A DNA stretch of 9,929 nucleotides from positions 1 to 9,929 of the forward strand of contig BNUH01000101.1 in the NCBI GenBank assembly GCA_025997215.1, given 5' to 3'. This document shows positions 1 through 5,905 of the stretch, in pieces. The stretch's first letter is position 1; the number at the start of each line of letters is the position of its first letter. A program made the translations under genes and the position numbers. Below the pieces are notes generated by a model that was not told where the DNA came from, ran no database searches, and saw only the letters and a program-made list of their open reading frames with translations. This stretch comes from Clostridia bacterium (GTDB lineage: Bacteria > Bacillota_A > Clostridia > Christensenellales > Aristaeellaceae).

Positions 1-415
1 GCGCATAATACGCCACCCACCCAGGATCCCGCGCCTTCCTCATGCTCGCATAAGCATAGGTTCCGCTCAACCCTTTAAGAATCACGTGCCGATTCTTCCA
101 GCCCATACCCAGTGAGATGAGGAACGTAGTGCCTTGGTATTTTTCGTTGAACAGTTCACATTCCAGGCGACTAATCATTCGGATGGTCAGTGCGTGTCGG
201 CACAGGCGGTTTATAAAGTCTGTGTATGCGATTTTGTCGTTAGGGGTTGGGTTGTCTGGAAACCATGGAAACTTCAGTATCCCATCTTCTCTAAGTATCG
301 GCAGCTCTTCAAGCCCGAAGGCGCGTTTGAGCAGGTTATACCTGCTATACACGAGCTGCTTGAGAGTCTCGAACTTCAGTGGCGTAAACCCGGCAGCCGG
401 AAACTCAATCACCAT
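1..415 (-). CDS. Phage-associated hypothetical protein, C-terminal part cut by window edge
   Basis: An uninterrupted minus-strand frame starts at ATG 413-415 and runs off the left edge (138 codons visible). The start is supported by GGAGGG (complement of 425-430) nine bases upstream. The protein begins MVIEFPAAGFTPLKFETLKQ and continues with LVYSRYNLLKRAFGL, LKFPWFPDN, an AYTDFINRLCRHA helix and a late LSGTYAYASMRKAR segment. From memory, this order (a 'FTPxxFxTLxxLVxxxxxLLxxAFG' helix, a 'FPWF' turn, a late 'LSG' segment) recalls the C-terminal domain of proteins called 'virulence-related protein' in Bacillota prophages and conjugative elements. Here the domain would stand alone, without the usual N-terminal part. 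The function is unknown and the family link is tentative. The adjacent divergent recombinase supports a mobile-element setting. Confidence 0.72.
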   Translation of the reverse strand, partial: MVIEFPAAGFTPLKFETLKQLVYSRYNLLKRAFGLEELPILREDGILKFPWFPDNPTPNDKIAYTDFINRLCRHALTIRMISRLECELFNEKYQGTTFLISLGMGWKNRHVILKGLSGTYAYASMRKARDPGWVAYYA

Positions 416-436
416 AATTACAATCCCTCCATCACC

Positions 437-464
437 ATATTACCAAACCCAGACTAAATATCAA
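437..464 (-). promoter_or_regulatory. Possible sigma-70-type promoter for the left-edge gene
   Basis: Read on the minus strand, TTGATA (459-464) and TAATAT (437-442) are separated by 16 bases and point at the gene starting at 415. The -35 matches the consensus at five of six positions, the -10 at four of six. Transcription would start near 430, right at the ribosome binding site, which leaves an unusually short leader, so this is a weak call. Confidence 0.3.
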
Positions 465-526
465 GTGGCTAATACCGACAATCATTCCGTCGATAAATCT
501 CTAGATGGTTTGGCATCCATAACCAA

Positions 527-551
527 AGGTCTCTCGTCAATCGAGTGACCT
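527..551. repeat. Inverted repeat upstream of the recombinase
   Basis: Ten-base arms (527-536 and 542-551) form AGGTCTCTCG / CGAGTGACCT with one mismatch and a five-base centre, TCAAT. The dyad ends 12 bases before the recombinase ribosome binding site. Its position and size would suit an operator or a binding subsite for the serine recombinase encoded next to it. That role is inference: resolvase sites usually contain several such dyads, and only one is clear here. Confidence 0.45.
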
Positions 552-576
552 AATATTGTTATGGAGGAGCAAACTT

Positions 577-1179
577 ATGGAGATCTACGGGTATGCACGG
601 GTTAGCACCGAGCAGCAGCATTTAGACAGGCAGCTCATCGCGTTCAAGGAGCAGGGGATACCGGAGGCGAACGTATACAGCGACAAACTATCGGGCAAGG
701 ACTTCGATAGGCCGATGTACAAGGCGCTGCTGGCCAAACTGAAGAAGGATGATGTGATGTTTGTCCTATCACTGGATCGGCTGGGAAGGGATTACGAGGC
801 GATCATCGAGAATTGGAGAGTGATAACGAAGGAGATTCAGGCGAACATAGTGGTGATGGATATGCCACTGCTGGATACGCGGACGCCTTCCAAATCATTA
901 ACAGCCACATTCGTGAGCGATATGGTGATGTCAATCCTTTCCTATGTCGCGCAGCAGGAGCGCGAGAACAACAAAGCGAGGCAGCAGGCGGGAATCGAGG
1001 CGGCGCGGCTCAAAGGCGTGCAGTTTGGCCGGCCGCCGAAGCACCGATCGCCTTTCTTCTACATTATGTGTGACAAATACAGGAAACGTCAGATAAATAG
1101 CCACGATGCGGCGATAAAGCTCGGTATCAGCGCGAGAACTTTCAAGCTGTGGGTGGACGAGACGGTGCTCGCGGAATGA
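577..1179 (+). CDS. Serine recombinase (resolvase/invertase family)
   Basis: This 200-residue protein belongs to the small serine recombinases, which cut DNA through a serine-phosphate link and exchange strands for resolution or inversion. The catalytic set is complete: YARVS with Arg8 and nucleophile Ser10, Arg45 in FDRP, and LDRLGRD with Asp67, Arg68 and Arg71. A long helix with QQERENNKARQQAGIEAA (about 126-142) forms the dimer arm. It leads through GRPPK to a C-terminal helix-turn-helix (about 164-197, AAIKLGISARTFKLW). ATG 577 is chosen because GGAGG at 563-567 sits just upstream; a TTG at 556 would add seven residues and swallow that site. The length suits the Tn3-resolvase/Hin/Gin group (about 180-210). 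It lies divergent from the left-edge gene. Whether it resolves, inverts or is a stranded element gene cannot be told without its site. Confidence 0.93.
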   Translation: MEIYGYARVSTEQQHLDRQLIAFKEQGIPEANVYSDKLSGKDFDRPMYKALLAKLKKDDVMFVLSLDRLGRDYEAIIENWRVITKEIQANIVVMDMPLLDTRTPSKSLTATFVSDMVMSILSYVAQQERENNKARQQAGIEAARLKGVQFGRPPKHRSPFFYIMCDKYRKRQINSHDAAIKLGISARTFKLWVDETVLAE

Positions 1180-1211
1180 ATTTTCGCTGGTAATGTCTAG
1201 GAGGGATTCGG

Positions 1212-1319
1212 TCAGGAACGTGAGGTTTCTGGCCGTTTTTCGTGTTTGGGAAATGACGGAAAACACGGAGAAAATGCACGCTTTATTTCCCTTTGCTCAT
1301 GGTTTGCCTGTTCTACCAT
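1212..1319 (-). CDS. Possible truncated small ORF (35 residues)
   Basis: A minus-strand ATG at 1317-1319 opens MVEQANHEQREIKRAF and then runs through a Pro-, Ser- and Lys-rich stretch to TGA at 1212-1214. The first 14 residues look like a normal charged helix and the rest does not, as if a real gene had been cut and joined to unrelated DNA near 1270. The same frame is open further upstream (VSIQD before the Met) to the strong Shine-Dalgarno at 1338-1347, but there is no ATG, GTG or TTG at a good distance. I read it as the stump of a gene, and it may not be translated. The function is not recognised. Confidence 0.25.
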   Translation of the reverse strand: MVEQANHEQREIKRAFSPCFPSFPKHEKRPETSRS

Positions 1320-1337
1320 GTCCTGGATGCTAACCCA

Positions 1338-1347
1338 ATCACCTCCT
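1338..1347 (-). promoter_or_regulatory. Near-perfect Shine-Dalgarno with no good gene
   Basis: On the minus strand this reads AGGAGGTGAT, complementary over ten bases to the usual 3' end of Bacillota 16S rRNA. A second, weaker GGAGGA lies at 1355-1360. No start codon at the normal spacing opens a frame of more than a few codons; the ATG at 1319 is about 18 bases away. It marks a lost gene start or a leader-peptide signal. Confidence 0.5.
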
Positions 1348-1379
1348 GTCAGATTCCTCCATCGACCAGTAGAACGAAC

Positions 1380-1420
1380 AACCTTCCGTCTGGTTTCTTG
1401 TATATCTCTTACGGAAGGTT
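1380..1420 (-). promoter_or_regulatory. Leader hairpin downstream of the minus-strand promoter
   Basis: A perfect ten-base inverted repeat, AACCTTCCGT (1380-1389) and ACGGAAGGTT (1411-1420), encloses a 21-base loop. It lies between the minus-strand promoter and the strong Shine-Dalgarno, so it would form in the 5' leader of that transcript. No T-run follows on either strand, so it is not a standard terminator. It may be an attenuator, an mRNA stabiliser or an element end. No known riboswitch class is recognised. Confidence 0.5.
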
Positions 1421-1441
1421 CCGCTTATTTCGACAAGATGG

Positions 1442-1470
1442 AGTTTACCACCTTTGTCAAGACATGTCAA
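1442..1470 (-). promoter_or_regulatory. Strong sigma-70/sigma-A promoter reading leftward
   Basis: Minus-strand TTGACA (1465-1470) is a perfect -35 box. It is followed by a 17-base spacer and TAAACT (1442-1447), four of six to the -10 consensus. Transcription would begin near 1435, then pass through the 1380-1420 hairpin and the 1338-1347 Shine-Dalgarno, and on toward the recombinase 3' end as antisense. Promoter, leader and ribosome binding site together look like the front of a real transcription unit whose gene body is gone. Confidence 0.6.
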
Positions 1471-1636
1471 TAGCTCGTTGAAATTTTGTGTACCTTTTTA
1501 ATTCAAATATGCACTAATGATCTACCTGTTTATTGTCGGTACTCTCCAGACAGGTGGTTAATTATGATACACTGACCACACAGCGGCCGCGGAGTGCGCC
1601 ATGCGAGGGGCTATGTTGACATAAAGTGCTGATTAG

Positions 1637-1665
1637 TTAGTTATGGCGAATAACTAAATGGCGAA
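1637..1665. repeat. Palindrome and short direct repeats in the intergenic region
   Basis: TTAGTTAT (1637-1644) and ATAACTAA (1650-1657) form a perfect eight-base inverted repeat around GGCGA. Overlapping this, ATGGCGAA occurs twice (1643-1650 and 1658-1665), 15 bases apart. A TTGACA at 1616-1621 lies just upstream but has no good -10. The cluster could be a protein-binding site. Otherwise I see nothing recognisable between 1481 and 1771. Confidence 0.4.
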
Positions 1666-1771
1666 GCTACGCAAAAAATAGGGTATACGGGTATTTTGTT
1701 TGAATTGGTCTCTGTTATGTTTTTTAAGTTTTGTTCTGTATCGATATATTGACCACCAACCATCCTTAACA

Positions 1772-1800
1772 TTGCAAATAACTTCGATAACCTCTACAAT
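1772..1800 (+). promoter_or_regulatory. Likely promoter of the polysaccharide operon
   Basis: TTGCAA (1772-1777) and TACAAT (1795-1800) are separated by the ideal 17 bases; the -35 matches four of six and the -10 five of six. Transcription would start near 1807, leaving a leader of about 100 bases before the first gene at 1910. The leader is AT-rich and shows no strong terminator or riboswitch. A second TATAAT at 1841-1846 has only a poor -35. Confidence 0.45.
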
Positions 1801-1909
1801 ATAAGCACGAAATCCTTTATAAGGTATGAGGGGAACGGATTATAATAGATTTGACTGACCGAAGAAGATATATAGAGTATTAAGAAGTCGGCTTAGAGGA
1901 GGCGCTGGT

Positions 1910-2464
1910 TTGGCATTATTTAAGAAAAAGCCTGTAATAGAGGAACAACCAAAGGAACTGGAAGACAAAACTCCGGCTTTTCTTTGTCCGCTATATCCGT
2001 ATAAGGCCGTCGGAGAGTATTTGGATTGTTCAAGACTAGAAGATGATAGCTATATAGAGATGAATGGAGTTCTCTATGAACTTCACTGCCTTAACCCTGA
2101 ATGTGTCCTTAACGTTCGGACTCAGGGAGTCAACCTTCGAAGGATGTATAACAAGTTACTTGAAGTGGGTTGCCCTTCCTGTAAACAGAAGGAACCATTT
2201 GTCGTACGACGAGTTGTGTATGTGCCTGAAGAGGTTACGACGGGACGGATGGGTGCATTTGAGGGAACGGAAAGTGAACAAGCACGACAAGTGGCCGAAG
2301 CGTTCTATGTCAGCGGTGAATATCTCGATGTGGAGAAAGAACATCTACGCATAACGAAGGAGAAGCACGAACGCGACGCGGAAGCGTTCAAAAAGAAATG
2401 GGCTGAGGATAAGGCGCGGATCGATGCGATGGAAGCAAAAAAAGGAAATAAACAACCACAGTGA
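1910..2464 (+). CDS. Unrecognised protein with possible zinc ribbon and charged C-terminal helix
   Basis: The function is not recognised. The 184-residue product starts at TTG 1910, fixed by AGAGGAGG at 1895-1902 with a seven-base spacer. It has a lysine-rich start (MALFKKKPVIEEQ), then Cys60-x4-Cys65 and Cys88-x2-Cys91, a spacing that could bind one zinc ion. Cys26 and Cys40 are further cysteines. From about residue 118 the chain is highly charged and probably one long helix or coiled coil (about 140-178). There is no signal peptide or membrane segment, so it is likely cytoplasmic. Its stop overlaps the next start (GTGA at 2461-2464), so it is translated with the glycan genes. That suggests a regulatory or accessory role, but it could also be a gene from the neighbouring mobile DNA that was captured by the operon. 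Confidence 0.75.
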   Translation: MALFKKKPVIEEQPKELEDKTPAFLCPLYPYKAVGEYLDCSRLEDDSYIEMNGVLYELHCLNPECVLNVRTQGVNLRRMYNKLLEVGCPSCKQKEPFVVRRVVYVPEEVTTGRMGAFEGTESEQARQVAEAFYVSGEYLDVEKEHLRITKEKHERDAEAFKKKWAEDKARIDAMEAKKGNKQPQ

Positions 2465-3348
2465 GGCGTTCTATCACAATTTCATGGATTGGTGGCGGTC
2501 TCGGAAATCAACTATCCGAGTATGCTGTCGGTTACGCTTTATCGAAGGAGCGAAACGGTTGTTTTTATCTGGACACCACGTATTGTAACGTAAGGGGAAA
2601 CAGACCTTACGAATTAGATAAATTGAATATATATGGACGTGGAATAGTTCAGTTTCCGCCTTTTATGCAGAAAGCGCTCGCAACGGAATGGCTGGGACGC
2701 ATCGTTATGCGGTTGCAATACGAATTCCAAATACATATGCCGTTCGTAGTCCTGGAACACAGTGAAGATTCATGGCAGTTTCATCCGAACCGATTCACAG
2801 AAGTAATTGAACGGAAGCTTCTGTACATGTCAGGGTATTGGCAATCGGAGAAATACTTCGCGAAGTATAAGCAGGAACTTCTCAGGCAGTTCTCGCCTAA
2901 GGAAGGCACGTTATCCTCGCGAGCATTATCATTTATAGCATCCGTCAGTACGGAAAACAGTGTAGCCATTCATATACGAAGGGGCGACTAAGTAAAAATG
3001 AGCGGCTGGTTGTTGCCCGGAGAATATTTCATAACAGCGCTCAGATTGTGTCGAGAATTGACTAAGAATATATATATATTCTGTCAGGATATAGAATATG
3101 CGAGAGAGTTATTCAAGCGAGAGTTCATGGTTATGTTTGTGAGTAATCAGGATTATTCGGATTTCGAGCAGTATTTTATGATGTCTGCATGCCGTCATCA
3201 GATTATCAGCAATAGCAGCTATTCTTGGTGGAGCGCATATCTAAACAATAATCAATCAAAAATAGTGATTGCACCTGAGTATAAGATGTTTTCAGGTGAT
3301 TTTTACCCAGATGAGTTCGTTAAAATAAAGGTCTCTCCAGATGCGTGA
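2461..3348 (+). pseudogene. Glycosyltransferase family 11 (alpha-1,2-fucosyltransferase-like), broken by one stop codon
   Basis: GT11 enzymes transfer a sugar, usually L-fucose from GDP-fucose, to a growing glycan in the cytoplasm. The first part (2461-2991) begins with WIGGGLGNQLSEYAVGYAL, the family's opening motif, and ends with HIRRGD, the donor-binding motif. The second part (2998-3348) has GEYFITALRL and SNSSYSWWSAYLN, the late family motif. Both parts are in the same frame, separated only by TAA at 2989-2991, exactly where the family has Tyr in HxRRGDY. One base change from TAT or TAC explains it. Without the stop the product is 295 residues, normal for the family. ATG 2998 lies six bases past the stop, so re-initiation giving two fragments is possible, but a working enzyme is unlikely. 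The start is GTG 2461, overlapping the previous stop. The exact donor and linkage are not provable here. Confidence 0.88.
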
Positions 3349-4350
3349 CGACCTCGACATCATCATCCCGATATTCGGAGTGGAGAACGAGTTGTGGCGC
3401 TGTCTGCAGAGCTTCTGTCAACAAACGGTTGATTGTTTTACCGCATACTTAGTGGACGACGGCTCCAGAGATGCTTCGGGGTTGATTGCGGATTCATATG
3501 CGCTCAACCGACAGCAATTCATCTGTATGCATAAACCTAATGGTTGGCTATCGTCAGCGAGAAATGCCGGTCTATGTCTGGCGGACGGCGATTACAACAG
3601 CTTTGTAGATAGTGACGATTACGTTACAAATGATTACTATGAAAAATGCGTTAAGCTTGTGATTCGCAGCAAGCCAGATCTTCTCATGCACGGTCATATA
3701 TCAGTATCCAGTTCTAATGTTGATATCAGTGAGTCGGCATATCCCAATCATGAAGAACATCCATTTCTGGATTTCCTGCATGTTTCCGGTTGCCAATCAG
3801 CATGGGGAAAGGTATATAACAGGCAAGTTATTATGCGCATGTGCGAGGGGGAGGGGTATTCGACGAAGAAGTACGGTATGGGGAAGACATTATCTTTCTA
3901 TTGAATTATCTCAAATATGCATGCACTATCGAAGTGGTTCAAGATGCATTGCTTGTAATCTGCTATCGATATGGCTCAATTACAACCAAGCTTATCCCAC
4001 ATATGTATAAATATGCGTTTAAGCAAGCACAGGTAGTACAGGATATGCTTACCATTAAAGGTGAGAGCAAGTATCGGCAGCGTTCCGCGTCATTCCGCGA
4101 CCGCTTTATGGACAGTGTGATGCATTACATGATATTTGCGCCTATCCGTGATATTCCGGTTTATCTCAAGCAAACAATTGAGTGTTTTTTAACGGAGCTC
4201 AGTCCGAACGATTCAATAATCCAGCCGTTTTGGAGTGCGATCGAAAGAGGTAATGTATACGATTTTGCGATGCGATTTGCTCGGAGACGCATGCTCTCAA
4301 TTGTCAAACACCGCACAATGCGAAGACTCACGAGGTTAAGGGCTTCATGA
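3341..4350 (+). pseudogene. Glycosyltransferase family 2, frameshifted
   Basis: The first part opens with LDIIIPIFGVENELWRCLQS and has VDDGS (Asp39-Asp40) and DSDD (90-93), the nucleotide-sugar and metal-binding motifs of GT2, plus NGWLSSARNAG in between. This frame reads CQSAWGKVYNRQVI and then leaves the family pattern, stopping at 3902-3904. The expected continuation, VFDEEVRYGEDIIFLLNYL, appears in the -1 frame from 3857 and runs to 4350. The break lies near the G-rich tract 3847-3856 (five G, A, four G), as if one base were lost. Repaired, the protein has about 336 residues, usual for GT2 enzymes of polysaccharide clusters. The start ATG 3341 overlaps the GT11 end by eight bases, with AAAGG nine bases upstream. 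The stop overlaps the next start (ATGA). The sugar transferred is unknown. Confidence 0.87.
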
Positions 4351-5135
4351 CAAGTGGCATTCGCGGCAAAAACGCGCTGGTCGTCGGTGCGTCCAAAGGC
4401 ATAGGTCGAGCGATCTCACTTGCGCTCGCCAAAGAAGGTGCGGTCGTGACGGCAGTCGCAAGAAGCGAGCCGCACCTTATTACATTATTAACGGAAATGA
4501 ACGCCGTTACGCCTGTCGCACATGCCATATTTCCGCATGACCTGATGAATGGCGACATCTTTGGTTTTGCCCAAATGTTGACCGAAGAACGTGGATCGTT
4601 CAATATTGTAGTGCATAATGTCGGTGGTTCCCTGACAAGCCGGGATCCATTGGGTGGCTGGGATGAATGGTCATATGCCCTGACATTCAATGCAGGCATC
4701 GCAATTGAAATGAACCGCGCGCTTATCCCTCCTATGGAAAAGAATGGATGGGGACGAGTCGTTCATATTTCATCCATCTCGGCAGTTATGCTTCGCGGAA
4801 ACCCGCAGTATGCTTCTGCAAAAGCATTTCTAAACGCATATGTGACAACGGTCGGTCGCGCGTTAGCGCCGACATGCGTGGTGTTGACCGCCATCATGCC
4901 TGGAGCGATTGCATTTGATGGCAGTTACTGGGATTTGCGGCAAAATGATATAGAACCGCATGAAGACGGGACAAGGCGCGGCATTGATATATGTCGTGAA
5001 TTCCTATCACAACACCAGGCGGCGGCTCGGTTCGGGACACCAGAAGAGATTGCAAATATCGTAGCTTTCCTCGTTTCAGATGCTGCGTCATTCATGCCTG
5101 GGGCATGCATAGATGCCGGTGGCGGGAATATGTGA
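4347..5135 (+). CDS. Short-chain dehydrogenase/reductase (SDR)
   Basis: A complete 262-residue classical SDR, an NAD(P)-dependent oxidoreductase with a Rossmann fold. The cofactor loop is GASKGIG (14-20), and the structural Asn is in HNVGG (Asn91), where most relatives have NNAG. Asn115, Ser142 or Ser143, and Tyr155-x3-Lys159 (YASAK) give the catalytic tetrad. The PG after the next strand (Pro185-Gly186) and a C-terminal FLVSDAASFMPGACIDAGGG complete the fold. It is soluble. ATG 4347 overlaps the previous stop as ATGA, with AAGGG four bases upstream. Between glycosyltransferases and next to a transketolase pair, it probably reduces or oxidises a sugar intermediate. FabG-like fatty-acid chemistry is possible by sequence alone but does not suit the context. 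All key residues are present, so it should be active. Confidence 0.9.
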   Translation: MTSGIRGKNALVVGASKGIGRAISLALAKEGAVVTAVARSEPHLITLLTEMNAVTPVAHAIFPHDLMNGDIFGFAQMLTEERGSFNIVVHNVGGSLTSRDPLGGWDEWSYALTFNAGIAIEMNRALIPPMEKNGWGRVVHISSISAVMLRGNPQYASAKAFLNAYVTTVGRALAPTCVVLTAIMPGAIAFDGSYWDLRQNDIEPHEDGTRRGIDICREFLSQHQAAARFGTPEEIANIVAFLVSDAASFMPGACIDAGGGNM

Positions 5136-5136
5136 T

Positions 5137-5838
5137 ATGCTATATAAGAAGATTTTCAAGAGGATATTTGACGTCGTTATATCATTCGTAGGGCTTGCAG
5201 TGCTGTCGCCTATACTCGTGGTCATTGCCGCCGCCATATCGTTGGATTCAAGCGGTGGTGTCTTGTATCGCAGCGAGCGGGTCGGGCTTAACGGGAGACA
5301 CTTCCGTCTTTATAAATTTCGATCGATGCAGCCGAATACTGATCGTGAAGGATTCCTGAATGTTGGAAATAGGGATCCACGTATTACGCGGATCGGGCAT
5401 ATCTTGCGCAATACCAAACTGGATGAATTGGTTCAATTGTTCAATGTGTTTGTGGGCAACATGTCGCTGGTCGGTCCAAGACCGGAGCTTCCGTTCTATG
5501 TCGCGTCCTATACATCTGAGCAGAGGTGCATACTTAATGTCAAGCCAGGCGTTACAGATTGGGCGTCCATTGTACATTTTGCTCAGTTTGACGATTTCAC
5601 GAAAGATAATGATCCGGACGCGTATTATACGTCACATATTCAACCAACCAAACTCAAACTGCAGCAGTACTATGCGGAGCGATATGGATTGTTAATGGAC
5701 TGTCGATGCCTATGGTGGACGATACTGAAATTGTTTACGCGTACAAGAAGGCTACCTAAAGACATCCGAACGGTTATCGCGGCAGTTTCTAACGACTTGG
5801 AAGACGGTAGCGCTGATCAGGGGGTATTATTGACGTGA
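5137..5838 (+). CDS. Priming sugar-1-phosphate transferase (bacterial sugar transferase family)
   Basis: This 233-residue enzyme moves a sugar-1-phosphate from a nucleotide sugar to undecaprenyl phosphate, the first step in building a lipid-linked repeat unit at the inner face of the membrane. Features in order are a basic start (LYKKIFKRIFD), one hydrophobic hairpin (about 11-34) and LYRSERVG (43-50). Next come YKFRSM (59-64), then LDELVQLFNVFVGNMS (95-110) with the Asp96-Glu97 pair matching the PglC catalytic dyad, and LVGPRPE (111-117). The length is that of the short PglC/WcaJ-core type rather than the five-helix WbaP type. ATG 5137 follows the SDR stop with a one-base gap; a GTG-like earlier start would overlap the SDR. 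The gene reads intact. The specific sugar cannot be named from sequence. Confidence 0.94.
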   Translation: MLYKKIFKRIFDVVISFVGLAVLSPILVVIAAAISLDSSGGVLYRSERVGLNGRHFRLYKFRSMQPNTDREGFLNVGNRDPRITRIGHILRNTKLDELVQLFNVFVGNMSLVGPRPELPFYVASYTSEQRCILNVKPGVTDWASIVHFAQFDDFTKDNDPDAYYTSHIQPTKLKLQQYYAERYGLLMDCRCLWWTILKLFTRTRRLPKDIRTVIAAVSNDLEDGSADQGVLLT

Positions 5839-5905
5839 AACAATACAAGCTCTCCATAATATGTATGCGGATGATGCCAATGATCTCGTCAAAGAAGGCG
5901 TCAGA

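Noticed and set aside
117..548. Plus-strand open frames at 117-548 and 134-457
   Set aside because: They lie antisense to the minus-strand gene ending at 415, which has a good ribosome binding site and family-like sequence; the plus frames have neither.
1180..1260. Terminator after the recombinase
   Set aside because: The only stem found (CGTGTTT with AAACACG, near 1240-1266) is weak and has no T-run after it.
1246..1481. Two plus-strand frames of 62-75 codons in the gap
   Set aside because: They have no ribosome binding site, odd composition, and cover the minus-strand promoter and hairpin, so chance is the better explanation.
1524..1555. ACCTGT / ACAGGT inverted repeat
   Set aside because: Only six bases pair across a 20-base loop, which is expected by chance.
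1583..1590. GCGGCCGC (NotI site) as a cloning scar
   Set aside because: It is a lone palindrome with no vector or linker sequence around it; chance in natural DNA is enough.
1841..1846. TATAAT as the operon promoter
   Set aside because: The -10 box is perfect, but no -35 better than three of six is found at 16-19 bases; the pair at 1772-1800 is better balanced.
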